Shown one piece after another: positions 8,706-18,169 of a DNA stretch of 64,000 nt; the stretch's first letter is position 1, and every line of letters starts with the position of its first letter. The DNA is taken from positions 1 through 64,000 of the forward strand of contig NAUB01000034.1 of assembly GCA_003676145.1 (NCBI GenBank), written 5' to 3'. The notes below the pieces were generated by a model, which made no database searches, was not told the DNA's origin, and saw only the letters and a program-made list of their open reading frames with translations. The stretch is from a gamma proteobacterium symbiont of Stewartia floridana. Lineage in GTDB: Bacteria; Pseudomonadota; Gammaproteobacteria; Chromatiales; Chromatiaceae. A program made the position numbers and the translations under genes.

Positions 8706-9206
8706 TCACATCTCCATTTCCAGATCATCGATCACCTGATCGATTCCCGCCTGGGCACAAGCCTCATCGGTTTCACCGGATGGAGCACCACTCACCCCTA
8801 CGCCACCGAGCAGTTGGCCACCAGCCTGAACCGGCAATCCTCCTGCGGACATCACCAGCCCGTCGAGGCGTCCGATCGGTGTGTTGGCGCGGCTCGTCAA
8901 AGCCGAGGTGGCGGCATTGAAATTGACGGCAGTGAAGGCTTTCTGGCGACTGATCGGTACGGTGATTTGTGCCGCAATGGTGTCGCGCATGGTCACCTGA
9001 ACAGTGCCGTCCCGATCGACCACGGTGACACCGATCTGAATACCCTGTTTTCTACAGGCCTCGATTGTCGCCAAGGCGATCTGATTGGCTGTCTCCATGG
9101 AGAGACGCTTTAGCGTTACGGTTGGCGCAGCTTCGTCTTCGGCCTGTACACCAGGTAGTACACATAGGCTGGTCAGTAGCGCCAGGGTTGTCAGGGATCT
9201 CTTCAT
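8706..9206 (-). CDS. Secreted GlcG/HbpS-like heme-binding-family protein
   Basis: The chosen ATG at 9206 follows a GAGGAG ribosome site and gives 166 residues beginning MKRSLTTLALL, a clear Sec signal peptide ending near VQA. Starts at 9239 or 9209 would bury the signal. The rest is a single GlcG/HbpS domain, with ALATIEACRKQGIQIGVTVVDRDG, KAFTAVNF, and a glycine-rich end containing QLLGGVGVSGAPSGETDEACAQAG. Members bind heme or cobalamin-related ligands or occur next to glycolate genes; no such neighbour is here. The family is clear and the ligand unknown. Confidence 0.8.
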   Translation of the reverse strand: MKRSLTTLALLTSLCVLPGVQAEDEAAPTVTLKRLSMETANQIALATIEACRKQGIQIGVTVVDRDGTVQVTMRDTIAAQITVPISRQKAFTAVNFNAATSALTSRANTPIGRLDGLVMSAGGLPVQAGGQLLGGVGVSGAPSGETDEACAQAGIDQVIDDLEMEM

Positions 9207-9345
9207 CATCTCCTCCTCAATGGGTGGCTTTATTGTCATTCCAACTCTAGTATTGTTCTTCTCCAGGCCAGATGCTGAGGACAGCTGGTTTCTGGAATCG
9301 ATCCAACCGTTGTAGGGGCTGTCTCATCTCTTATTGAAAAGCCCG

Positions 9346-10557
9346 TTAACGATAATGATTCTCTACATACTCATCCACCAGTTGGATGAACTGTTCAGCA
9401 ATCCGTTCCCCTTTCAGGGTGACTGTTTTTTCTCCATCCACATAAACCGGTGCAGAGGGTGACTCCCCGGTACCCGGCAGACTGATACCGATATTGGCCT
9501 GCTTGCTCTCCCCTGGACCGTTGACAACGCATCCCATCACCGCGACCGACATCTCAGCGACTCCCGGATGCTTCTCCTGCCAGCCTGGCATCCGTTCGCG
9601 CAGATGGATCTGGACCTGTTGGGCCAACTGCTGGAAAAAAGTACTGGTGGTTCGACCACAACCGGGACAGGCAACCACCATCGGCGTGAAAGCGCGTATG
9701 CCCATCGATTGCAGCAACTCCTGGGCGACGATCACTTCCTGGGTCCTGGCCCCACCGGGTTCCGGTGTCAGAGAGATACGAATGGTGTCACCGATCCCCT
9801 CCTGCAGCAGCACCGCCAGGGCCGCACTGGAGGCGACGATACCCTTCGATCCCATGCCCGCTTCGGTAAGACCGAGGTGCAGGGCATAGTCACATCGGTT
9901 GGCCAGTTCCCGATAGACCGCAATCAGATCCTGCACCCCGCTCATTTTACAGGAGAGCACGATCTGTGACGGGGAGAGACCCAGTTCGATCGCCCGCTGG
10001 GCGCTCTCCAGGGCCGAGATCACCATGATCTCCCGGGTCATCTGATCCGCATCCAGCGGTCTCTCCGCATGGGCATTCTGATCCATCATGCGGGCTACCA
10101 GCCCCTTATCCAGGCTGCCCCAGTTGACGCCGATTCTTACCGGCTTCTGATGTTCGCAGGCGAGTTCGATCATGCGTGCATACTGGGAATCACGCTTCTC
10201 CCCGCTGCCCACATTGCCGGGATTGATCCGATACTTGGCCAGAGCCTGGGCGCAATCGGGATGATCATTGAGCAGACGATGCCCATTGAAGTGAAAATCT
10301 CCCACCAGCGGAACAGCAAGCCCCTGTTGGTCCAAACGTTCACGGATTCGGCAAACCGCTTTTGCCGCCGCTTCATTGTTCACGGTGATCCTCACCATTT
10401 CCGAACCGGCACGGGCCAGAGCCGCCACTTGCTTGCTGGTGGCGTCAACATCCGCCGTGTCCGTGTTGGTCATCGACTGCACCACCACCGGGGCGTCGCT
10501 GCCGATCACAACCCCACCTACCACTACACTTCGGGTTTGATGTCTTTTGATTGCCAT
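9346..10557 (-). CDS. ispG: 4-hydroxy-3-methylbut-2-enyl-diphosphate synthase (IspG/GcpE)
   Basis: IspG catalyses the penultimate step of the MEP isoprenoid pathway, converting MEcPP to HMBPP with a [4Fe-4S] cluster. The 403-residue product has the N-terminal TIM-barrel motif [17 protein letters not shown] and the C-terminal cluster cysteines in [10 protein letters not shown] and [10 protein letters not shown]. The electron donor in bacteria is flavodoxin or ferredoxin. It is slightly longer than the E. coli enzyme (372 residues). The gene is transcribed alone, with a GGGCCTGTTAAC repeat just upstream. Confidence 0.95.
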   Translation of the reverse strand: MAIKRHQTRSVVVGGVVIGSDAPVVVQSMTNTDTADVDATSKQVAALARAGSEMVRITVNNEAAAKAVCRIRERLDQQGLAVPLVGDFHFNGHRLLNDHPDCAQALAKYRINPGNVGSGEKRDSQYARMIELACEHQKPVRIGVNWGSLDKGLVARMMDQNAHAERPLDADQMTREIMVISALESAQRAIELGLSPSQIVLSCKMSGVQDLIAVYRELANRCDYALHLGLTEAGMGSKGIVASSAALAVLLQEGIGDTIRISLTPEPGGARTQEVIVAQELLQSMGIRAFTPMVVACPGCGRTTSTFFQQLAQQVQIHLRERMPGWQEKHPGVAEMSVAVMGCVVNGPGESKQANIGISLPGTGESPSAPVYVDGEKTVTLKGERIAEQFIQLVDEYVENHYR

Positions 10558-10578
10558 GCTTGGGCCTGTAGGCCTGAA

Positions 10579-10590
10579 GGGCCTGTTAAC
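10579..10590 (+). repeat. GGGCCTGTTAAC repeat copy
   Basis: An exact 12-bp core lies between ispG and sqr, 22 bp upstream of the ispG start. Confidence 0.5.
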
Positions 10591-10635
10591 TGCAAACCAG
10601 CGGCTCGGATTGCCGCTGGATAAATTGGCGAAATG

Positions 10636-11934
<1,299 letters not shown>

Positions 11935-12026
11935 CTAGCTGTTTCACGCTGTTGCCAGGAGAGGATACAACACCGTTCATTATCAAGCTTATCAGTCTAT
12001 ATCCAAGCTACTGAAATTCAAAGCTA

Positions 12027-12040
12027 TTGAAGTAATTCAA
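12027..12040. promoter_or_regulatory. FNR/FixK/NnrR-type operator candidate upstream of sqr
   Basis: TTGAAGTAATTCAA fits TTGA-N6-TCAA exactly and forms part of a 16-bp palindrome with 6-bp arms (12026-12041). It lies about 120 bp before the sqr start. Two Crp/Fnr genes occur in this window. Confidence 0.5.
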
Positions 12041-12182
12041 TATGCTCTAATCTATGTGGATTATGGGATCTGGAGCGGCTTGAGCATGGGCCTGCCGGGA
12101 GAAACCCGGTCAGCCCGGAAAAGTTGTCAATTCAGGAGAGCCCGTGGGTCCGGCTGATGATTAGCTCATTTCGCGCGGCCCA

Positions 12183-12950
12183 CTAGACGCTTAACCAGTC
12201 ACTGACACAATTCTGCTCAGCCAGACTGAAACGGGCTTCCAACTCGGGCAGATGCAGGGAGACCATCGACTTGACCAACTCGGGATCGTTGTTTTTCTCG
12301 CTGATATGGGAGGCCACCAGATGGCTGAAACGCTCCACCGGCACCCGGCTGAGCAACTGCAGTGCCTGCTGATTGCTCAAATGGCCATGACTGCCGCCTA
12401 CCCTGGCCTGTAACGACGGGGGATAGGGACCTTCCGCCAGCATCTGCAGGTCGTGATTGAACTCCAGAACCAGACTGTCGCAGGATTGCAATCGCTCGAT
12501 GATATGGGGCGTGATATGGCCTACGTCGGTGAGCACCCCGAGGCTCTGATTGCCGCTCGTCAAGACGAACTGACAGGGTTCTCTTGAATCGTGGGGCACT
12601 GGATAGGGGTGGATGGCGATATCCTCGATCGTCCAGGCTCCCGTGTGACAGTCGATCAATTTGAGCTGGGGCAGCTCTCCGTAGCTGGCGCTGTGATAGG
12701 TGCCCGGCGTCATCCACACCGGTAGCGCGTAACGCCGTGCCATCGCCCCCACACCCCGAATATGGTCCCCATGTTCATGGGTGATCAGGATCCCGGTCAG
12801 GCTGGCCGGGTCCACATCCAGCTGCTGCAAGCGACGCTCAATCTCCCGAGCCGCAAAACCGCAATCGAGAAGTATTCTTGCATTGGCTGATTCAATAAGC
12901 AGCGCATTACCACGGCTGCCACTGCCAAGGTAAGCGAATCGTAAAGACAT
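12183..12950 (-). CDS. MBL-fold metallo-hydrolase, YycJ/WalJ-like
   Basis: This 255-residue cytosolic metallo-beta-lactamase-fold protein starts with FAYLGSGSRGNALLIE, the mark of the YycJ/WalJ group. The metal motif ITHEHGDHIRG lies near residue 57, and the C-terminal half has GGSHGHLSNQQA and ASHISEKNNDPELV. WalJ-like enzymes are proposed 5'-exonucleases or cell-wall-linked hydrolases; the substrate is not settled. It lies five bases after bamC and is probably in one operon with dapA and bamC. Confidence 0.85.
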   Translation of the reverse strand: MSLRFAYLGSGSRGNALLIESANARILLDCGFAAREIERRLQQLDVDPASLTGILITHEHGDHIRGVGAMARRYALPVWMTPGTYHSASYGELPQLKLIDCHTGAWTIEDIAIHPYPVPHDSREPCQFVLTSGNQSLGVLTDVGHITPHIIERLQSCDSLVLEFNHDLQMLAEGPYPPSLQARVGGSHGHLSNQQALQLLSRVPVERFSHLVASHISEKNNDPELVKSMVSLHLPELEARFSLAEQNCVSDWLSV

Positions 12951-12955
12951 CGGTA

Positions 12956-14098
12956 TCAGCGTATCTGTTCGTGGATCAGACCCAAAATGGTTTCAACAGC
13001 CACCTGATCGGCGGCTTCACCCTGCTCATTTCTCACCACCACCCGGGTAGACTCCCCTTCCGCCAGCAGTTTCACCTGATATTGGACCTCAGTATCGATC
13101 TTGCTCTCTTCGTCATCCCAGAAAGCCAACATGGAGAAGAAGCCTTTCTCTTCCTTCTCTTCATTGGCCAGATCGCTGTAGCGAACGAAATAGGTACCAC
13201 TTGAGCGATCACGATCTTCCACCGCAAAACCTACCCGGTCCAGGGCAACACCAGTCAGACGCCAGGCCCGTGCAAAGGCCTCATCAATCCATAATTCAGG
13301 CTGCTCCCCACCCTGCACCAGGCGAGCCCGGTCCTGTCTGGCATCCGGTGCGGAGATGGCTTGCTGTGCTTTTTCGTTGGCGACGCCCAGATGGACCATC
13401 AGACTGCGCAGCATCGAGGCCTCAATATCCGGATCGTTCGGCCTGGGAGCCCAGTAAGTGGTGTCGGCATCGCCACTGATATCCTCTTTCAGCTTCTCTT
13501 CCATGCCACGATGGGTCAAATAGAGCTCAGTGGTGCCTGGCTCCAGACCGTCATCAAGACGCACACGAAACTGGTCTCTGGTCGCCGAGGTATAGACACT
13601 GCCCAGTGCCTGACGGAAGAATTCAGTGATGTATCCCTGTTTGATATCAGCCCGACTCTCCAGCCAGTCGGTCTTCATTACACCCACTGCCGGATTCTGT
13701 TCCACCAGCAGTAGCCCGTTCTTACGCCAGAATTCGACCACTTTTGGCCACACCTTTGTGGGCGTTGCCGCAATCACCAGCCAACGTTTGTTGCCATCCC
13801 GCTCAACCTGGATACCTTCAAATGATGGCAGCACCTCTTCCGCCACGATGGTGCCAAAGCTGCGCTTTTCCCTCTGGTTGGCATACTCCTCGTAGGACGC
13901 ACTTCCCGCACCGGGAATGGTCATCGCATCCTGAATCGCACTGCTTGAAAGGTCCGGCGGGATCTCCAGATCGTCCACACTCTCTTTCTGGCTGCGATAT
14001 TCGCGTTCCGAATCGGAGAAATACCCCCCGTCGGAACTACAGCCGGTGATAAACAGAATCAACAGGATAAGAGACAGAAGAGTTGGGTTTAAACGCAT
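12956..14098 (-). CDS. bamC: Outer membrane assembly lipoprotein BamC (NlpB)
   Basis: The 380-residue precursor has a lipoprotein signal with lipobox FITGC (C20), then an unstructured proline-containing segment including LEIPPDLS, which in E. coli BamC contacts BamD. Two helix-grip domains follow. BamC is an accessory lipoprotein of the BAM complex that inserts outer membrane proteins. The dapA-bamC order, with dapA 117 bp upstream, is the usual gammaproteobacterial one. Confidence 0.92.
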   Translation of the reverse strand: MRLNPTLLSLILLILFITGCSSDGGYFSDSEREYRSQKESVDDLEIPPDLSSSAIQDAMTIPGAGSASYEEYANQREKRSFGTIVAEEVLPSFEGIQVERDGNKRWLVIAATPTKVWPKVVEFWRKNGLLLVEQNPAVGVMKTDWLESRADIKQGYITEFFRQALGSVYTSATRDQFRVRLDDGLEPGTTELYLTHRGMEEKLKEDISGDADTTYWAPRPNDPDIEASMLRSLMVHLGVANEKAQQAISAPDARQDRARLVQGGEQPELWIDEAFARAWRLTGVALDRVGFAVEDRDRSSGTYFVRYSDLANEEKEEKGFFSMLAFWDDEESKIDTEVQYQVKLLAEGESTRVVVRNEQGEAADQVAVETILGLIHEQIR

Positions 14099-14215
14099 AT
14101 TATGAAGTTTTATCAGATTGTACTCTGTTGCCTATGACAAGGATTTGAACATCGAGTTTACCCAGCCTTGTCTGAGACGGAGATATTGAGGGCCCAAGAG
14201 CCGTAACAGCCGCGA

Positions 14216-15091
14216 TCACAAAACTCCGGCCTGCTGCATCGCCTTGCGAACCTCAGGCTCGGAAGAGGCAGTCATCCAGGTCAACGGCAGCCGGATGCCT
14301 TTGTCCGCCAAGCCAAGCTCGGACATCGCCCACTTGACGGGAATTGGGCTCGATTCCACAAACAGCGCACTGTGAAGGCCGGCCAGCTGCTGATCGAGAG
14401 ACTCGGCCTCAGCCCGGTTTCCAGCCAGTGCCGCCGCCACCATCTCATGCATCAGTTTCGGCGCAACGTTCGCCGTCACGGAGATGACCCCATGTCCACC
14501 CTGCAGCAGAAACTCGCAACCGGTGGCGTCATCACCACTGTAGAGCTCGAACTCGGATCCACACAGATCCCGAATCCGATGCAACCGATCCAGATCACCT
14601 GTCGCCTCTTTGACACCGACGATATTGGCCACCGATGAGAGTCGACCTACGGTCTCAGGCAGCATGTCACAAGCGGTACGGCCAGGTACATTGTAGAGGA
14701 TCTGCGGTATATCCACCGCCTCTGCCACTGCCTTGTAGTGCTGGTATAGACCCTCCTGGGTGGGCTTGTTGTAGTAGGGGGTAACCAACAGGCAAGCATC
14801 GGCGCCCGCCTGCTTGGCGCAGCGGGTCAGATCAATCGCCTCCCGGGTGGCATTGGCACCGGTACCGGCAATCACCGGAATCCGTCCGGCCACATACTCA
14901 ACCACCCGGCGAATCACCGCGCAGTGCTCCTCTTCGTCCAGAGTAGCCGATTCGCCGGTAGTACCAACGGCGACAATGGCGTCAGTGCCTTGCTCGACGT
15001 GAAAATCCACCAAGCGTCGCAAAGCGTTGTCATCCAGGACGCCGTCTTCACTCATCGGAGTGATCATTGCTACCATACTGCCGTGAAACAT
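14216..15091 (-). CDS. dapA: 4-hydroxy-tetrahydrodipicolinate synthase DapA
   Basis: DapA condenses pyruvate with aspartate semialdehyde in lysine and diaminopimelate synthesis. The 291-residue product has the catalytic Y133 ([10 protein letters not shown]) and Schiff-base K161 ([10 protein letters not shown]), at the E. coli positions. The [11 protein letters not shown] motif is at residues 41-51. It is divergent from gcvR-bcp and upstream of bamC, as in enteric bacteria. Confidence 0.96.
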   Translation of the reverse strand: MFHGSMVAMITPMSEDGVLDDNALRRLVDFHVEQGTDAIVAVGTTGESATLDEEEHCAVIRRVVEYVAGRIPVIAGTGANATREAIDLTRCAKQAGADACLLVTPYYNKPTQEGLYQHYKAVAEAVDIPQILYNVPGRTACDMLPETVGRLSSVANIVGVKEATGDLDRLHRIRDLCGSEFELYSGDDATGCEFLLQGGHGVISVTANVAPKLMHEMVAAALAGNRAEAESLDQQLAGLHSALFVESSPIPVKWAMSELGLADKGIRLPLTWMTASSEPEVRKAMQQAGVL

Positions 15092-15170
15092 CAGTCCACA
15101 CCCCTAACTTTATATCAATCCGCAATGTTAGCCTGTGGCTCGTGACTCTGACAAGTAGTGTATATTTTCA

Positions 15171-15296
15171 GGCTGAAGCGGTGGGCTACGCAGGTGTGTG
15201 GAGCATAAGGTACTGGTTTCCCGGTGGAATCACATATCTTTAGCCAGCTATGGCCGTTGAATGGACCGTCACTTGAGTGACAGACCCTCTTCAGCC
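15171..15296. ncRNA. Possible structured RNA between dapA and gcvR
   Basis: The 313-bp dapA-gcvR gap holds complementary ends, GGCTGAAG at 15171 and CTTCAGCC at 15289. They enclose about 110 nt with an inner hairpin GTCACT-TG-AGTGAC. A TATATT sequence lies just before on the plus strand. I recognise no known riboswitch or 6S pattern, and no terminator follows. Confidence 0.22.
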
Positions 15297-15405
15297 CACC
15301 AATTTGGCTATAAACCATGAGATGCTCATGAAATATCGCTTGCGGCTCATTCCTGGTGTTACACTCGACACAAGCATGAACAATAACTGGGGTTAAGAGA
15401 GCTCA

Positions 15406-15945
15406 ATGACCACACCGAAAAACTTTTTGGTTATCTCCGCACTTGGCAAAGATCAGCCTGGCATCGTTAAAAATCTTTCCAAAAAGATCCTCGACGAGGG
15501 TTGTAACATAACAGACAGCAGGATGACCGTTCTCGGCGGTGAGTTTGCCATACTGCTGTTGATCGAGGGCCCATGGAACACCCTGGCGAAGCTGGAATCC
15601 GCAGTGCCGGAGCTGCAGAAGGATCTTGGTCTGACCATCATCTGCAAACGCACTGAAGGCCGGGTTCAATCCAGCAACCAGCTACCCTATCTGGTTGAGG
15701 TGGTCTCCATGGACCATCCGGGTATCGTCAACAAGCTGGCGGAATTCTTTTCCGAGCGCCAGATCAATATCGAAGATATGACCACCAGCAGCTATTCCGC
15801 CGCCCATACCGGCACCCCGATGTTTTCGGTACACCTGAGCGTGGGCATACCCTCGGACAGACAGATCGCCGTGCTCAGGGAGGAGTTCATGGATTACTGT
15901 GATGCCCTCAATCTGGACGCCGTCATCGAACCCATCAAAGGCTAG
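15406..15945 (+). CDS. gcvR: Glycine cleavage system regulator GcvR-like, two ACT domains
   Basis: The 179-residue product consists of two ACT domains. The first starts at FLVISALGKDQPGIVKNLSKK and the second at YLVEVVSMDHPGIVNKLAEFF. In E. coli GcvR binds glycine and blocks GcvA activation of the gcv operon; no gcvA is here, so the target is inferred. The next gene, 54 bp away, is a Bcp-type peroxiredoxin. The gcvR-bcp pair beside divergent dapA is conserved in gammaproteobacteria. Confidence 0.88.
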   Translation: MTTPKNFLVISALGKDQPGIVKNLSKKILDEGCNITDSRMTVLGGEFAILLLIEGPWNTLAKLESAVPELQKDLGLTIICKRTEGRVQSSNQLPYLVEVVSMDHPGIVNKLAEFFSERQINIEDMTTSSYSAAHTGTPMFSVHLSVGIPSDRQIAVLREEFMDYCDALNLDAVIEPIKG

Positions 15946-15999
15946 TGTAACCTCATACTAAGAACTGACATCTGAGGCCCTAAGGAGGAGTCCCCACAC

Positions 16000-16485
16000 A
16001 TGAGCTCGATCGCCATTGGTAAAACCGTGCCCGACATCCCGCTGCCGGCTACGGGTGATAAAGAGATAAAATTCAGCGATTTTCGCGGCAAACCCATTGT
16101 GCTCTACTTCTATCCCAAAGCCAGCACACCCGGCTGCACTCAGGAGGGTCTGGACTTTACCGCCGCGATCGCCAAGTTCCGCCGTCAGTCGGCGGTCATT
16201 CTTGGTGTCTCCCGTGACGGAGTAAAGGCCCAGGAGAATTTCAAATCCAAACAAGGCTTCCCGTTCGAGCTGCTTTCGGACAAGGAAGAGACCCTGTGCA
16301 ACAGCTTCGATGTCATCAAGATGAAATCGATGTACGGCAAAAAGGTTCGCGGCATCGAACGCAGCACATTCCTGATCGACGAAGATGGAAAACTCCGCCA
16401 TGAGTGGCGCAAAGTGAAAGTCAAAGGTCATGCTGAAGAGGTCCTGGAAACGCTCAAGGCGATGCGATCCGGTAAACTCTCCTGA
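16000..16485 (+). CDS. bcp: Peroxiredoxin, BCP/PrxQ type (thiol peroxidase)
   Basis: This 161-residue peroxiredoxin reduces hydrogen peroxide and organic peroxides using thioredoxin-type donors. The peroxidatic cysteine is C46 in KASTPGCTQEG. E. coli Bcp has its resolving cysteine five residues later; here that position is not Cys, so the nearer candidate is C100 (DKEETLCNSF). It may therefore act as a 1-Cys enzyme or use another partner. A GGAG ribosome site precedes the ATG. Confidence 0.9.
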   Translation: MSSIAIGKTVPDIPLPATGDKEIKFSDFRGKPIVLYFYPKASTPGCTQEGLDFTAAIAKFRRQSAVILGVSRDGVKAQENFKSKQGFPFELLSDKEETLCNSFDVIKMKSMYGKKVRGIERSTFLIDEDGKLRHEWRKVKVKGHAEEVLETLKAMRSGKLS

Positions 16486-16551
16486 ACCAGCACCCGCTAT
16501 CTTTCAATCGCCATGGCAAGAGAGCCCTGGCCGTTATTCGCTTGCCTGTAG

Positions 16552-17973
16552 ATGAGACCCAGCATGTCAGAAAACCAAGCTAAGAAACCCCGTCTGTTCG
16601 TCCTGGACACCAATGTTCTGATGCACGACCCAACCGCCCTGTTCCGCTTCAAGGAACACGATATCTATCTGCCGATGGTGGTGCTTGAGGAGCTGGACAA
16701 AGGCAAGAAAGGCATGTCCGAGGTGGCGCGTAACGTACGTCAGACCAGCCGTTTTCTGGATGAGCTGATGGGGCATGTCTCACAGGAGACGATCAGTCAG
16801 GGCATCCCGCTGAATACCCTGCAATTCAATGGCTCGACCGATTCTGTCACCGGTCATCTGATGTTTCAGACCAAACCAGTGAGCCAGGATCTACCCTTGA
16901 GCCTGCCGGGAAACACGCCGGACAACAATATCCTGGCCACCGCTCTGAGCCTGCAGTCCGACTATCCGGAGAAGCGGGTCGTTCTGGTCTCCAAGGATAT
17001 CAATCTGCGTATCAAGGCGACCGTGCTGGGGATTCGGGCCGAGGATTACAGCAACGATCAGGTACTGGAAGATGTCAATCTGCTCTACAGCGGACTCGAT
17101 GAGGTTGCGGCCGATTTCTGGGAGCAACACACCAAGGAGCTGGAGTCCTGGCAGGAGGAGGGAAGAACCTTCTACCGGGTGAGTGGACCGGATACCCAAT
17201 CCTGGTATCCCAGCCAGTGCCTCTACCTGAAAGGCGACGAGGGTTTCCAGGCAATTGTCAGAGAGAAACAGGGGGAGAGCGCGGTCATCGAGCTGGCGGA
17301 GGACTACAGCAATCCAAAACATGCGGTCTGGGGCATTACGGCACGTAACCAGGAACAGAACTACGCACTCAATCTGCTGCTCGATCCGGAGCTCGATTTT
17401 GTCTCCCTGCTGGGCACCGCCGGCACCGGTAAGACCCTGCTGACACTGGCCGCGGGGTTGGTGCAGACCCTTGACCTCAATCTCTACCGGGAGATCATCA
17501 TGACCCGGGTCACTGTACCTGTCGGTGAGGACATCGGTTTTCTACCAGGTACCGAGGAAGAAAAAATGACCCCCTGGATGGGAGCGTTGATGGATAACCT
17601 GGAAGTACTCACCCAGACAGAAGGGGGAGAGTGGGGACGCGCCGCCACGGAGGATCTGCTGCGCAGCCGAATCCGCATCCATTCACTCAATTTCATGCGC
17701 GGCAGAACCTTCCTGAACAAGTACATCATTCTCGACGAGGCGCAGAATCTTACACCCAAGCAGATGAAAACCCTGATTACCCGCGCCGGCCCGGGTACCA
17801 AGATCGTCTGTCTGGGCAATGTGGCGCAGATCGATACCCCCTATCTGACAGAGACCACATCCGGTCTTACCTATGCGGTGGATCGGTTCAAGAATTGGCC
17901 CCATAGCGGACACATCACCCTGCAGCGGGGTGAACGCTCACGCCTGGCCGATTACGCTTCAGCCAATCTGTAA
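16552..17973 (+). CDS. PIN-domain plus PhoH-type ATPase
   Basis: This 473-residue cytosolic protein joins an N-terminal PIN nuclease domain (LFVLDTNVLMHDP at about residue 15, acidic residues in LEELDKGKKG and NNILATAL) to a C-terminal PhoH ATPase. The ATPase has Walker A GTAGTGKTL and Walker B YIILDEAQNLTPKQMK. This is the PhoH2/YlaK-type architecture, for which ATP-driven RNA unwinding and cleavage have been reported in relatives. An internal ATG at 16564 (MSENQ) is an equally good start. It is probably monocistronic. Confidence 0.88.
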   Translation: MRPSMSENQAKKPRLFVLDTNVLMHDPTALFRFKEHDIYLPMVVLEELDKGKKGMSEVARNVRQTSRFLDELMGHVSQETISQGIPLNTLQFNGSTDSVTGHLMFQTKPVSQDLPLSLPGNTPDNNILATALSLQSDYPEKRVVLVSKDINLRIKATVLGIRAEDYSNDQVLEDVNLLYSGLDEVAADFWEQHTKELESWQEEGRTFYRVSGPDTQSWYPSQCLYLKGDEGFQAIVREKQGESAVIELAEDYSNPKHAVWGITARNQEQNYALNLLLDPELDFVSLLGTAGTGKTLLTLAAGLVQTLDLNLYREIIMTRVTVPVGEDIGFLPGTEEEKMTPWMGALMDNLEVLTQTEGGEWGRAATEDLLRSRIRIHSLNFMRGRTFLNKYIILDEAQNLTPKQMKTLITRAGPGTKIVCLGNVAQIDTPYLTETTSGLTYAVDRFKNWPHSGHITLQRGERSRLADYASANL

Positions 17974-17981
17974 TCGGATAA

Positions 17982-17997
17982 GGGTCAACAGGCCCAA
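17982..17997 (-). repeat. GGGCCTGTTAAC-family repeat, degenerate
   Basis: GGGTCAACAGGCCCAA lies nine bases after the phoH stop. It matches the arm with a T-to-C change. Confidence 0.35.
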
Positions 17998-18120
17998 CGT
18001 CAAATCAGGCAAGATCGAATCCATTGGAATGGCAGCATTGCTGCTTGGTTGAGGAATAGAGAGGAGGAATAGCCGCTTCCCAGCCAGCTGCATTCGCTGA
18101 GCGGAATCAGCCTTTCGATT

Positions 18121-18157
18121 ATTTGCGTTTATTCGCGTTCATTTGCGGACTTAATAA
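18121..18157 (-). repeat. Half copy of the GAACGC-type element
   Basis: Tandem units (ATTTGCG, TTTATTCGCG, TTCATTTGCGGAC) lie just beyond the 3' end of the hybrid kinase gene. They match the right arm of the full element at 29975-30011. No second arm is seen nearby. Confidence 0.55.
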
Positions 18158-18169
18158 CCCGTCTACACC

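Noticed and set aside
12095-12109. CCGGG-AGAAA-CCCGG hairpin upstream of sqr
   Set aside because: No T-run on either strand and short; not called a terminator.
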